Shown here: positions 39,601 through 54,600 of the stretch, piece by piece
Layout: every line of letters begins with the position of its first letter
Position numbering within the stretch: position 1 is the first letter of the stretch
Origin: Chromobotia macracanthus
Taxonomy: Eukaryota > Chordata > Actinopteri > Cypriniformes > Botiidae
Length of the DNA: 64,000 bases
NCBI GenBank assembly: GCA_036877525.1
Contig: JAZGTH010000005.1
Coordinates: 3,312,001-3,376,000 of the forward strand
Reading direction: 5' to 3'
Notes under the pieces: generated by a model
Databases searched by the model: none
What the model saw: only the letters and a program-made list of their open reading frames with translations
What the model was told of the DNA's origin: nothing
Made by a program: the position numbers and the translations under genes

Positions 39601-42600
39601 ACTGCAATTTCTGCACATTTAGTTTAGTCAGCGGGATAAGATGAAAGCTGTGGCCAGATGGGATTTGTCTGGCAGTCCCGCTGACTGACGCTGTTGCAGC
39701 TGAACAACAGTTACTGATAGCAGCATTAGAAACTCAGTGAGCATGAAATGTCTTGTGTAACATTCCTTTGGAATAAACAGAAACAGTTAAATTAAAATGC
39801 TAGTGAAAGTATTATTATATTGAAACACTAATAATATAAAGTTTGTGTTTTTTCCACAATATTAAGTGGTGTACAGGAAGTTGATTTTGAAGGACCTTGA
39901 AAGATTTCCGACTCATATCCCACAGAAAGGAGGATGGTGGTATGCCACAGGAAAAGGAAATAATTGGTTAGGAAGTTGGTTAACTGAATCCCTGCAATGT
40001 CAGCAGCTATAACATGACTCACACCAAGATTCACTGAGTCAAACTGACTAAACTGTGATTCTCAAGATATTGACCAGAAAATGATCTCAAAAGTCCTCTG
40101 CTTTTACAACATCCATACTGTCAGGAAGAAACACAATAATATAATTGGTAACACTTCAATCAATGAATCACTTAAATCAATTCCATTGCCATATCTGACT
40201 TAAATCTGTTGAGTTGTTTGTAGTCTGAACATTAAAAAAATGCATAGTGATTTTTCTGTGGTTTGAAATCCAACTGAAATCAGATTCTTGTAAATGTTTA
40301 TCATCGAGCTTGATGAGTGTGAATTTTAAAATCATCAGTTTTTTTCTGTGGGTTTCAAAACATAAACAGACCTGCACTTGACATGCATACTTACCGAGCT
40401 ATCCTTAAAATATCATGTAAACCGAGTTTTCTGTGTAGGCAGCTTGATTTGCATGTAAAAAACGTTTTTATATCTGATTATATAAGAGATATAACGTTTC
40501 TATATATCTGATTTTCGATACATATCTGCTTATTTTGCGCATGTAAACTTAAGCAATGTGTGTCAAAAATCAGTCAATACCAAGCCAACCTAGCTTGCAA
40601 TACTATCAAGGCAACATTCTGTCTGTGTGACACCAGCAAAACCATTTGCACAGTAACACAGATTACGATTATTCACACTACAGTAACCAGATCTAAATTA
40701 AATGAATAAGTTTTTTCTAAGTGTATGGTAATCCATACTTGAAACAAGTCTTCTGCATTTAACCTACCTAGTGAGTAGCAACACACACTGCAAGTGTTGA
40801 ACAAACAACACACACACACAGAGCAGTAGGCAGTGATAGATGGGTATCCAGCGCAAGGGCATCTCAGGAAATGACTATCACTGCAGCACCCAGGGAACTG
40901 GGAAAAGGAGCCTTGCTCAAGGGCATCTCAGTCATTTCCTGCTACCTGTGGAAATCAAACCTTCAACCTTTGGTTTACAAGTCAGACTCTCTAAGCATTA
41001 GGCTATGACTGCCCAACTGCACAGCTCCATGCAATCTGTTTTGTAATACTAATTACCTTTCATAATACTAATGCTGTAATGTGACTTCATTTAGACAATA
41101 AAATATAAAATAAAATAATATAAAAAATAAATGCACACATTTTCAACTCATGTCTGTCACTCTCAAGTATCATTGAAAAGTCTGTGATTTGTCTTTTTTT
41201 TTTGTTTTTATTGAAGCATCTGAATGTACTGATTTATAATTTAAACATCCTAGTAAAATTTTAGGAAAATATGCTCAATATACTATTGCACAATAAAATA
41301 AATGCATGTACCCACTTACAGGAAACTGTGTATACATTGCATGCTGTTGCATATTTGCAGTGCCATCTTTATTTTATTGTAAAAATATATGGCAGGCCAT
41401 GGTTTGGAAACTGCTGCAATATTCCCTATGCTTTCTCTAACTGCCCACGCTGTGCGGCACTGTTGAAAATAACAAAATGTGACATGCAAACAAAATATGC
41501 TTTGTATATTCATAGTAATGAGGGCACATGCACACACACCTATTTTTTGCTAGTGCTTACCAGGGAGAGATCTCAGGAGAGATCTTGTGACATGCACCTG
41601 TTTGTGGTGCACAAGACAGTAGTTGAGTGTGTGCTAGATACACACCCTTTGTCTCGGCTAAAGCTACCTTCATTACATCAGTCACATTACAAGTGTCAGC
41701 ATGAAAATCAGCAAACAGGTGTTTGTGAGGAAAAATTTAAATTTAAATAAAATTTACATATAAAGAATATGGCCCTCTATGGACACAATGAAGCCTGAGT
41801 CATCATTGGCTATTTTTTTTTTTTTTTTTTTGCCAGAAACCTACCTCCAAAGCTTCTGTAGTTTGCAAAGTTATAGGCACTTGTGTAAAAATCCTGTAAA
41901 GTGAGGATGCTTTCAAAAATCATGTTACAAATAGATTTTATTTATCTACTAACTTGTAGTAAATCAAATCAATATTTGGTGTGACCACCCTTGTGTTTAA
42001 AACAGCTTTTAAAACATCTGTGCTGTGTTGCTGATGTGAATCCACGTTAAGATAAAGTGTGTATCATGCACTAGATGTTGCTTTGGATTAGGGATGCAAC
42101 AGCTTATTGATAAAATTGATTATTATCGATAATAAGAATAATCAACAACAAATTTAATTATCAATTAGTCAAAATATGTTGTATATTTATAAGTGCTTCA
42201 AACAAAAACTGTCATGCTTTTAAAGATGCGTGTGCTATTTAAGGACTTTGAAACCTGCTTTCCTCAGCACTTAACTTACATTTTATGGTTATATCCTTAT
42301 CTGAAAATGTTAGAAAGTTTCATAGGTGTAAAATTCTACATATAACACAGGTAAATATTTATAGAACATTATTTATGGAAGCAGTAACTGTAAAGGTATT
42401 ATTGTTAAAATAGTCCATTAATGTAATGTCATTACTATGTTTGCTAAGTTAGCGCAGTTTGCCGTAGCGTAAATCAAAAGGCAGATCAGCCCCAAATCTC
42501 CACTAAAGCGAGACAGCAGACAAGGGGATGTATTTACGCTCCATGTGTCAACAAAGACATTTAAGATCTAATTAAGACTTATTTAATTGCAGTGGTTCTA

Positions 42601-45600
42601 AACCTTTTGGAACTAAAGCCCCCCAGACCTCTCCAATTATGTGGCAAGCCCCCCATAATAGATAGACAGACAGACAGACGAATAGACAGACAGATTATTA
42701 AAAATTATATATTGATTCATTATAATTGTAAAGTAATAAAATACACTGAGAGTACTGAATGACGAGCTGTCTCTATGCTTTCTTCTTGGAAAAAATTGCA
42801 CCCTCCTGATCTCTCCACACCCCTGTCTATTCTTTACCCCCCATACTGCACAAGCTCCAGTGTTCGGGCACATAGCTTCCATTTTCTGTTACCAACAAAG
42901 TCAAGGAGATTTCTTTTCTAATTTAACTGCCTCTGACACAATTCTTTTTTGGGATGCAGGCTTATCCATGCCCAATGCTCACATACCACCCAGAGAGGAA
43001 AAAAAGACGTTGGACTAAAGAAAGACATAAGCTTCAGTACAGTTGCTAGCACACCCCCAGCCTCCCCCTCGGTTTGGGCCATAATTTTTAACATGCTGGT
43101 GCAACAATGAAACTGTAAATGCTGGTCTGCAACAGGAAAACTATAAAGAGCTCAAGATGGCCTAAAAACAGAGCAAACAGAAGCACAACTCTGAGTTTGG
43201 TGTTTGCATGGTGACACTTAAAGCAGTTCTCAAACTAAATTCAAAGATGTATAGTTTATATAAAATTGCAACTGTGTACAGCTGACTGTTTGGGCTTGAG
43301 ATGCATTGTTGTAGAACTGTGCAAACTATTTATAAAAGTTTCTATGTCAACTATGTCATCGCTGGTGGTCGCCAGGGCATATACATGCTATACAGTTGCT
43401 AGCGTGTTCTGTGTGGTTGCTAGGGCATTGCTTAGTGGTTGATAAGATGTTCTGTGCCGTTTTGTACTGGCCCATGTCACCCCCTCCAACCCCGCCCCCC
43501 CAAATCTCTATATTCTAGTCTCATAACACAACTTGTTTCCTTTCTTCAGTTTAAGTATTTTCACAGTTTCAAGTAGTTTCATTGTTTGCTAGGTAAAACT
43601 TGGCAAATTCCTGCCAAAGCAAACATGAAATAATGTGAAATAATGATTAATTAATACATAGCATAGTCATAAATTTATCTCCTGAATTATAATTGCATTG
43701 TATTGTAACTGATTCTGTTTACTGGCTGATTCTGTTTAAAAGCAATGTAGAAACTTTAAAGACACAATATGTAAGATTTTTGTATTAAAGTATCCAAAAA
43801 CCACTTGCACAGTGTTATATATTTTGTTCAGTTGTGTACTTAAATTATCACAAATGTTTCCAAGTATTGGTAAATTCTGAGAAATTCACCATTTTAAATA
43901 TCTGCATTATCCCAAGTTTCCTTTTGTAGTGCAGTCGAAACCACATGCCACTTTCGTTGTTGTTTCATTCACTCAATATGGACCACGATTATTATTTCTT
44001 ACCTGTTACAGCAGGCTGGGTATTATATCTGGGTAATGCTAATGTTATCAACTATACAGTTAATATTGCACTTGGTTTGTACTACAGTAATTAATGCTGT
44101 TCATCAAGTCCGGTAACAAGTTTACTGCAGTGTAATTCATTACAGTCTGTGTTACACATGCAAAGTGTGTCTTTTTTTGCAAATACTGTGGGTATGTTTA
44201 AATGTACTTTTAGTATGATATTTTGAACATGTAATACTGCATAGCATTAACCAATCAATTCATTTGACATATAAAGTCTCATATATCAGTTATAATTTAG
44301 CACTAAACTTTAATTCAATTTTAAATCAATTATAATGACATATTGTGATCAAACATACAGGTAATAAAATTTCATTCATCATCTCATCCATGAACATGGT
44401 TTGTGAATACCCTGTGATTGATTTCTACCGAGATTTCTATCTGTAGATGGTGAAGATGACATTGCCCATTGTTCCACATTAGTTCAAAGCCTTATCATGC
44501 TTCGTCTTTACTATTGCTTTGAAAATTAAGTCCTTTAAAAAAATTATTTATGCTAAGTTTACTTTAGTTATGCTCCACCACAACAAAACTTAAGCTCCAG
44601 TAGTGCAATTGTTTAGCGTGCGGTACTTATACAGCAGTACAGAGCAGGGCGATGCTGAGTTTGTGAGTTCAAGCCTCACATGGAGCAATTTTAGGGTGCT
44701 AAAGTTTTCTGTGCATCTTCAGATCACTCTGACAGAGGTCTTGCAGTTGAAGGGGCAGTTGTGGCCAAATTTGGCTTTGTAACAAAAGGTTGTAGGTTTG
44801 ATCCCAACATGGACAGGAAACAAATCAGGTGCCCTGGAGCAGTGCAACCTTTCCCCAGTTGCTTCCTGGGTGCTGCAGTGATAGTTGCCCACTGCTCTGT
44901 GTCTGTTCACTACTCATTGGTAAGGGTTAAATGCAGATGTCACATTCAAAGTGTGGGTTACCATACATTGACAAATGTCACCTTCACCCCCTCTAGAAAC
45001 ACAAATTACATATTGTGCCTGTTAAAAAAAATAAGCATTGTTTTTACATTTCACATATGGTATACCGCCATCACATGTATGTTGTAAGAGCAACTGCTGT
45101 AACCTAATGATGATTAAAGACAACTAGTATGAAGAGCAGGATTCTTTAGCCAATTGCAGTCTTTCACCCACCTGGATGATGAGAGTCATAACAAACATTT
45201 CAGAAAGCCACAAAAACCAATGTAAAGCACACATTGAGTGCATTTAGCATTCTTGCACCTGGCTCACAGCTGCATGACCTTTGACCTGAAAGAAGTTCAT
45301 CCCTTATTCCACCTGACAGGTTGCCGTGGTGATTCTGTGACCTCATTCTGTCAACTTTTATTGTAAATGAGAAAACTGTGACAAATATTGGAGAGAAACT
45401 CAGAAGAAATGTGCAGGTAGCATTTCTGGTAGTAAGCATTACATGTTAACAATGAATTGGTATTCTTATAATTGTCATTGCGGACTCATCTCTAAAACTC
45501 AGAAATCTGTTTCTATTTTACATTTATATCATTGCAGCAAATAAGGGTACTTGATTGTGACAAAATTCACAATAATAATCAACTGCCATCATAGTCTTGA

Positions 45601-48600
45601 TATATAATATTGATATTTGATTAATCTATGCTTCTGATTGGATTCTATGTAGGTCAACAGGGAAATCCTATTATTACATCTAGCTGTGATGGATAATTTT
45701 AAACCTCAGTGCATGTGTTTGCTTACGTTTGTGCACTTTTGCCAGCACGAATCAGGGCTAAACGTATGATGTCATGTGAGCTGTTAAATATACCTGTCAG
45801 GATATGAAAGGTGTGCTATGTTATATAGCTCATTTCTTAAACTTGTTACTAGAAAAGCCATACAGCCATATAAACATAGTCATGCTAAATGTGGTGAAAA
45901 ATGTGGTAAATTAGTAATACTGATACATTTACTTAGACTCCACTGCAGTTGAAAACTAAGCTCAAGTGGCACAATCAGCTAGCGTGTGGTACTTATACAG
46001 AAAAGTTGCTCCAGATGAGGCTTGAACTCATAACCGCAGCATCACTCTACACTGCTGTATAAGTTCTCTCTGCATCTTCAGATCACTCTGGAGATTCTCA
46101 AAATGACATAACAGGGGTATCTGTGGCCTAATGGTTAGAGAGTTGGACCCAAATGTTTGGACCCAAAAGACCCAAAGGTCTCAGGTCTGATCCCTAATAC
46201 TGGCAGGAAAGGAGGTGCTCATACTCATTGGTAAGGTTAAATGCAAAGGTCATATTTAAAGTACATGCTGCTCATCACTTTTGATTATTTAGTTTTTCTT
46301 GAAGGCTGTTGTTAAACAGACCTACAGTTGAGGACAAAATTATTAGCCCCCCTATGAAATTTTAGGTTTCCTCAAGATATTCCCAAGTACCTATTTAACA
46401 GAGCAAGGAATTTTTAACACAGCATTTCTGAACATACTATTTTTCGCTAGAAGGACCAAAATATTTATATTTGCACACCAAAACATTGTTATGGAAGAAA
46501 AAGCTAAAATGACCAGGGACATTATTATTAGCCCCCTATAAGAAATTACCATTTATTAAGTCATCGCACAAGCCACCTTTGTGCAGTGATGTGCTTTACC
46601 TTCACAGGTGACGTGTGTAAAGGTGATCATGTGAAACAGGTAATCTCACTCAATAATTAAGTTAAATTAAGGTATAAAAGCTTTAGTATGGGTCATTGAG
46701 CTGTCATTTGAGAAAGCAACATGCCAAAAACAAAGGAAATCAGTTTGGACTTGAGACAAAGAATTATTGATGCACATAAAACAGGAGAAGGATATACAAA
46801 GCTATCCAAGCGTTTCCAAGTCTCAAGAACCGGAATGAGAGGTATAATCAGGAAATTCAAAGAAAGCCACACAGTGCAGAACAAGCCTGGCAGAGGTAGG
46901 AAGCGAAAGGTTTCAAAGACACTGGAAAGAAAACTAGTGAGAGATGTGTCTAAAGACACCAGAACAACTGCCAAGACACTGGCGAATGACTTGGCCACAT
47001 CAGGAATCATAGTCTTTAAGAAGACCATCACTAGAGCTCTGCACAGGAATGAACTGCGACGTTGCAGACCAAGAAAAACTCCACTTTTGAAGAAAAGACA
47101 CCTTCAAGCCAGACTTAAGTATGCTCAGGACAACCTGGAGAAAGATTATTCATACTGGAAACGTGTCTTATGGTCTGATGAGACTAAACTAGAGCTCTTT
47201 GGCCACAGAGACACTGCTTACATTTGGAGAAAAAAGGGAGAGGCATTCAACCCAAAGAACACCGTCCCCACAGTGAAACACGGAGGTGGGAGTATTATGC
47301 TGTGGGGATGCTTCAGTGCATCTGGAACTGAGAATCTTGTCAAGGTGGAAAGGATCATGAATAAAGAAAAATATGTGGATATTTTGAAAGAAAACCTTAA
47401 GCAGTCAGCAGTGAAACTAGGTCTGAGTCGTCACTTCATCTTCCAGCATGACAACGATCCTAAACATACGTCTCTTTGGTGAAGAACTATCTCCAGACGA
47501 ACAAGGTGAATGTCATCGAATGGCCTGACAAAAGCCCTGACTTAAATCCAATAGAAAATATGTGGGGTGACCTAAAGAAAAATGTCCATGCCAGAAAACC
47601 ATTGAATCTGTAGGAACTTCAGAGATTTTCCAAAGAAGAATGGGCCAGGATTCCTCAAATGAAGTGTCAGAGACTTGTTGACGATTACAACGACTGCAGG
47701 CAGTTATCCAGCAAAAAGGATACACAATTGACTATTAGAATGTGGGGGTCTAATAATTTTGACCCTGGTAGTTTTTGTGTTTTGTGTAATATTTTCATTT
47801 CTGTGTGGAATATAAAATAATGTAAGCTTCCAAAATAAAATTAGAATGTCTAAAAAAGCTGTGTTAATTTTTTTTTGCTCTGGTTAAAAGCACTTTTGAA
47901 ATACTTTTAAAACAATGACTATTTTGTAGGGGGGCTAATAATTTTGTCCTCAACTGTACATGAAAGAGCTATTGTTGTTTAAAATGTAATTGTTTTTGTG
48001 GGATTATGATAAGTCTGTTTATTACCAAAGCATTTGACAGTAATACAGTTAAAATGTGAATAAATGAACTGCAGGTCTATTTAAGGTGTGCACTTTTTCT
48101 GCTGTTTTAGCTATCGCCCAGTCCAACGAGATCACACTTTACTTTCTCTTTTATAACAATCGGCATGTGAGCAGAAATCTCTGAGGACATATTGTGATCT
48201 ACAGGAATAATAGACCAGAAAACCAACCTTGCATGCTTGAGTAAAATCACTGGCTCCCTCAGAGCCTGTGGCCTTCATCAAGATGTTCTGCGCTATCCTG
48301 CCCTCTCATTTCTAATGGTCTTTAAAATTGAGTTTTCAGAAACATTTGCAGAAAAGCATTTCTACATTTCAGAAAAGCAGCTGAAATGTAAAATGTTCAC
48401 CTTTATCATCCTCTGACCCATGTGCATAGATCACCTGAAAAATCATGACATAATGAATGTAGGTCAGGAATGTAGCCCTTGGTTGCTAACTTTTTGAATT
48501 AACACACAGGCACTAATTACCAGCTTGCTTGGTGATGATCTTCAAATCACAGATTTACCAGGCTTGAATTTTGACAATATCTCTGTCCAACAATCCACCT

Positions 48601-51600
48601 CAAATCCTCCCGGAGACCAGAAAGGTTGTGTGGAGATTAAAAAAACATCAGCAGGGGTTATTTTTGGAGCTGTATGAGGGGAAATGGCTCAGGAGCTTAT
48701 CAGGAGCTTTTGCATTCCCCCTCTCACTGGCAATGCGTTGTGGTTTGTTTTGGCCTGTAGTGTGACAGCAACAGCCTGGGGCCTACTGCTTACAGTTTCA
48801 GAGCCATTAGCCCCTCATAATGCACACATGCTAGGCTGGGCCTGCCTGCCCTCAGCCTTCTGTGAAGCCACCAAGGTAATTTTTACTTTATTATGTCTGC
48901 CATTACTGCCATTAGACTGGTGTTAAGGCCTTGCTGATTACCTACAAGGCTCTGAATGGTCTAGTTCCTCAATACCTAAGCGAATTCCTCTTTTATTACA
49001 GTCCTTCGTGTTCATTGCGATCTGAAAATTATGGCCATTTGATAATACCCAGAATTTCAAAATCAAGCACTGGTGGTAGATCCTTTTTGTATTTGGCGCC
49101 AAAACTCTGGAACAGTCTACCCAGTACTGTCTGGGAGGCAGATACATTATGTCAGTTTAAATCTAGATTCAATCTAGAACTGGCCCTCCCGGTTGAGCCA
49201 GATTTCTCCCAAGGTTTTTTCTCCAGCTATACACCATTGGAGTTTTGGTTCCTTGCCACTGTCACCCTGTTGGCATGGTACTATTGCAAATCCCTTTTAC
49301 CCGTCCCATGCCATCTCCATGTTAGCTGGAACAGCATATCTTGCTTAATGATTTGTAGTTTTATCGGTTCAGTCACCCCTTTTTTTAAAACCTACTATAA
49401 ACCTAGTATGCCAAATTAGTCTTAATATACATCTTATAAATTATTTGCGATAATACCATGTATTCTTAGTTGAATATGTCTGACATTTGTTCTGTTCTTT
49501 ATTATATTTATTTTTTATTATATGTAAAGTTGCTTTAAAGCTATGTAACGTTGTTAAAAGCGCTGTATAAATACAATTGAACTGAACTGAATTGAAGTTA
49601 CCTAGGTCTCACTAACGTTCATTTCTTTCATTAGAGAGCAGGCAAGCAGTCTTCACAACTGAAGGTAACTCTGTTCCTAAACTACATTTTTAGCCATCAT
49701 ACAGTATGCTTGCTCTCAGCCTTAAAGCTGTTCTAAACCAATTGTCTGGAACTCAAAATTATGCTACCTTACAAGACACTGGGCAGCATGTATATAATAC
49801 TGCATGTATCATTCTTATATAAGTCATTCCCAGAATGTACAACAACTAGCTCAAGGGAACAATTAGAAACATTGAGATGTTAGCTTTGCAATATGCTACA
49901 TGCTTAACACTGGTGGTCAATGATGTATCAGCTCAGCTGATGTATCAGTCGATTTTGATTCAATTTAATATCGATATACATGCTGGTAACTGAAATCCTC
50001 CTGCTTTGCTGAAATATTACTAAAATATGCATTTACATTAACAATAGGCCCACACAGGATGAGAGGCTAAGTATAGATAATATTCACATCCTCTTACAGT
50101 GTTTCCCACAGGATTTAGTGAGACTATGCGGGGACCTCCCTGAAATGGAGTCCAGGGGCATGGTCTCTTATAAGAACATTTTTAAAAATTTAAAGTTAAA
50201 TGTTATCAATCTGGTGACAGGTGGTGAGACAGAGGGAGGTGACAGACTGTGAGAGACAGATGGAAAACAATAGCACAAAACACAATTAGAGATCTTTGTG
50301 TTATATATGTTATTATGAAAGGTGTAAAAATATTTTTGTTTAAACTGGTTTTGAAACTATGGTGGGACAAATTAGACTACGGTGGGCTGCCGTAGACTAC
50401 TGGGACAGTCTAGGTAATGAATTGGAAACTCTGCTCATTATGAATGATTCAGGGATTTCCCAAATCTATATTGTTAAATTAAAGATAATTTAACATCAGA
50501 AAATCAAAATCAGAAAATAATATTCCACTTCTTTTCAATACATGTGAGAGGAAAAGTATATATAAAGAATATGAAAATTAATAATAAAACAAATTCAGTA
50601 GATTGTTTTGAGAGTATAAAAGAGGAAGCAATGCCTTGTCTTCTAAGGGCCTGGAATATCCTGACCCCAGTAGTTCTGTTCAGCCCAGCCAGGGCCTGTG
50701 AACACTAGTTCATTGTCTTACTGATCTCCTCATGGGGACTTACTGGTCCCTTATATATTATTTCAGAAGAGAAATAACCAGTGGGGACTTCACTGAGCCC
50801 ACACATTTTATGGCTTTGAAAAAGATGAATTTGGAACAGAGATTGCAGTGGTGGTGATTATGGGACTGATAAGGTAGAAATCAAGGGTTAGTTTACCCCA
50901 AATATACATTCAATCAGCATTTACCACGTGTGTTTTACGGCGGTATAGAACATGAAGGTGAGTAAATAATTACATAAGTTTAGTGCTTGAACTACAGGGC
51001 CTACTGGTTAGTTAGTCAGGCTTGTAATCAGAAGGCACCTAACCCGTGATTGCTCCCCGGGCGCAGCAGTGCTGCCCACTGCTCCGGGTGTGGGTTCTTG
51101 CAGTGTGTTCACGCCTCACCAGTGATGGGTTACCAGTGAAGGTACTGTCACTAAAATCCAAGTTCATTTGTATTCTGAGAGATATTGTCCAAATTCTCAG
51201 CTGCTTACAGCAAAGGAAACATTTCTGGGATTGTCAGATGGAAGAAAAGCCTGTGTTCTTAGCAATACTGCCTCATAACCAAACGCCCACTTCCCTTTTG
51301 TTCCTGTGTTGTCCCTTGGCCAAAGAGAGGACATTTCTGTGTAACAGAACAGAGAGACAGCTGACCGTGGAGTAGTCAGACATTATTTGGCACAGTGAGG
51401 GGAAAACTGTATTTTTATGACCACCATCTGCCTGACCCTCCTACTTGACCAAAAAAACACCTGCGTTTTGGTTTCCTCTCCAGATGAGATGAAAAAGACT
51501 GGAAAGTCCTGAAAATGACACCTTCAGTAACATGCTAATTTAGCCCAACTGCACTGTGTTGGTATTGTACAGCGCAATTAGAACTGAGAGCAAAACAATT

Positions 51601-54600
51601 TCTTTGGCCAAATAATTTTGTTTTCACACCTCAAGTTGATAATTTGACAATTTGGACACTTATGTTAAACAGAGCTTGTAATGATAACTTGTTATTGGTT
51701 ATTGTGGTTACTCTCTGCCAAACAAGAGTTCAGATGGAATGGAATTATATGTAACACCTAGGGCCAAAACCTGGGTTTGAATTTCCATTGTGTGTGGGTG
51801 TATTGTTCACTAAAGGGAAGCTTTTTCCATACTACAAAATGTAACTAACATGGTGACCGTTTTCCCTTTAAGCCAAAATGTTTCTGTGGCTTTAACATTG
51901 CAAGACACAGAAACAATATTTTGGTAAAATATTGTCTGCTTTTATGGCTAGAGATCTTAATAAATCAAGTAAAAGCAGGATTTAACATAACTGCTTTTAA
52001 ACACGTTGAACTAGTTTTGTCTCTTATGCAACAAACACATTTTTCTTTCCTGTAATGGCATATTTCCTGTTAAAACTGGAAGTTGGGATGGGATGGGTTT
52101 GTTCTTCAAAAAACAACAGCCTAAAGTAATGATTTACTTGTTATTGCAACACAATCTCATGGCAGTTCCTAACTATTTTACGTTTTAGTAATTTCATAGC
52201 TAATTTATATGAACTTGTACGATCTCATTTGTACGTTTTAATACAACTGCCTTTTTCCCGGGTAATGGGGTAAAGTTTAGGGGAGGGGTTAGGGGCTGAC
52301 TTTCATGCTTGCTTTTTTCTAAAATTCATATGCTTTTGTACGAATCAGATCATACAAATTCATATGACAATGTAAACTCATAAAAGTCACGTTCAACCAA
52401 GCATGAAATCATTGCTTGGTTATTCCTAGTCAATGTATTATAGTCCTAGTCTGTGTCAAGTTTATTAGTGCATTAGTGAGAGGGATGATTTCATGTTGAG
52501 AATTTAAAAGAACAGTTTAATTTAATAGGAAATAAACAATTTAATTTAATCAGAAATTGCACACACTCCTGTACAATTTATAAAAAAAGTACATTTTACA
52601 AGTGTATGCTTTAAACTATACTTTGTCTGCTTTTAGGGGTAAGCTAGTTGGCCCTAAAGCTTACAGAAATGGACTGTTAACCACAAAATGTATATATGTT
52701 TTTACTTGAAATGTTAGATCAAATGGGTTGCTTTATTCATTTATATCTTATTGTATTGTATTGGTCATAGTCTGTAGATGGCACTGTGTAATTTTTTTCT
52801 AATTATTTCCTACTTTGACAAGTTTTTGTGATTAAAGATTGTAAGGTATAGTGAGTTATCAAGTCTTTAAATAATGTCTATTTACAGGAGCAGAATTCCC
52901 ACAAAAACTGTGATAAACCCAAGTATAATACTGTTTTGCTATCCTATCTTTTGCTGTGTCCTATCTAACTGAATGGGGGAAGACAGATATCTCTAAAATC
53001 ACTGACTGATATATTATAATAAGACACTACGTTTCTGACCAACTATTAAATCTGACATTACCTGTACCATATATTATATTTCCTAAAACTGTACTACAAA
53101 AACAAGTTTCTCCAGATAGCTTCAGGTACTGGTCATGAGCACTGGTTGTCAAGTACCTCAGAACACTTTGTACAGATCCCCTCCTCCACAAAATTGTTAC
53201 TGTTTAGTGATTGATGACTGGCTCTTTCTACTAGTAGACTTCCTTTACTAAAATGGCCAAAATGAGCGTTGTGGTTTCCCCATTCACAGTAATACAACTG
53301 CAGCATCTTGTTAATTCTATAATTGGTATCAACACAGTATATTGGGTCAGTGCATTAGGTTCTAAAAGTGACAGCAGCCAAACTCCTACTATTGTCTGTC
53401 AAAGCTGGGCAAGCCAAAAATCTTAAAAACAGCATAAAAATCTGTAACACTGCAGGATGCAGGAAAGGAGAACAGAGACCTTTAGATGTCAATTTCACAT
53501 GTATTTTATAATTTTAAAATTCAAAACACTGCATTTGTATTTAAATGCATTTCTCAACAAAGTATTTAATATTTTATTTAGAGACATTTTCATTGAGGAA
53601 TTTTTGTATTTTTATTTTAAATACATTTTCATATATTTATGCCCATCTCTATGTAAGCCAAGTAAAACTAAAGGCTCAGACAAATCTATTAATATTTCAC
53701 CCTGAACTGTTAAACCTCCAAACACTGTCAAAAGAGCTTTAGACTGAATGTAGGTAAACAGAGCGACTTTTGACATTAGAATTACACAAAATGTGTAATT
53801 TCTGTACCACCAGTGTCACCAAAAAGAACACACTTCTGGCATAACTGCTTTCATGTTCCACTTATTGCATCTGAGGGGTTTCCAGCAACAACATTTAGCA
53901 CATACATGCATATATACATAAGTGGAGTTATACCAGGGAAGACTGATTATTGTTATTACTTTTCAGAGCTGTCAGTTGATTAAAAAACAAATTGTTATTC
54001 ATGCTAACGTGAGTCATCTCAAATTCTGAGTTTAGTACAATTAGTTTTTAAATAATTATATATATTTTTGCCACCAAGAGGATAAACGGGATTTAACACA
54101 AAAATAAAAAGTTGTAATGTCAAACTGAATATTGTAAAAGTGTCAACTGCAATAAAACAACATTCTTCTCAATAAATTGGTAACATATAGTGAAATAACT
54201 GATAAGAAAACAAATGCAAAAAAATGCTGCATTATTAATATTAATGCATATTTTATATATATTTATATATTTCACAATTTATATTTTGTTTTTATTTTCA
54301 TTTTTTAAACTCAACTTACACAAATGTTACATACAGTTTTCTATAACATATATTATGCAATATTATTAATTAATTTTAATTTTAATAAAATCCTTAGAAA
54401 ATTCCTTCCAGAAGTCCCCAAATCACAGCTGGTTTGAAAACTTACAGCTTTCAGTCCCTACAGTCCCTAAGTCAATGCAGTCATGTTCAAGTAAAAGTTC
54501 ATTTAAGTCCGCAGACCTGGTCCAAAACAATAAACCTGGAGGTCCATCATCCATCCACATTTTTGGGGGTTCTGTTTCCACATTTAAGGGAAAGTTAAAC

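Noticed and set aside
41271..41750. 159-codon + strand ORF
   Set aside because: It has no domain, signal peptide or family motif, lies in AT-rich intron sequence, and contains a short direct repeat (gagagatctcaggagagatct). It looks like a chance frame.
44594..44687. Functional tRNA-Ile(UAU) gene
   Set aside because: The G18-G19 invariant pair and the acceptor pair at position 7 are damaged and box A is degraded, so it is reported as a probable pseudogene.
48571..48926. ORFs upstream of the LINE fragment as part of its ORF2
   Set aside because: The translations show no reverse transcriptase or endonuclease motifs. Recognisable LINE similarity begins near 48931.
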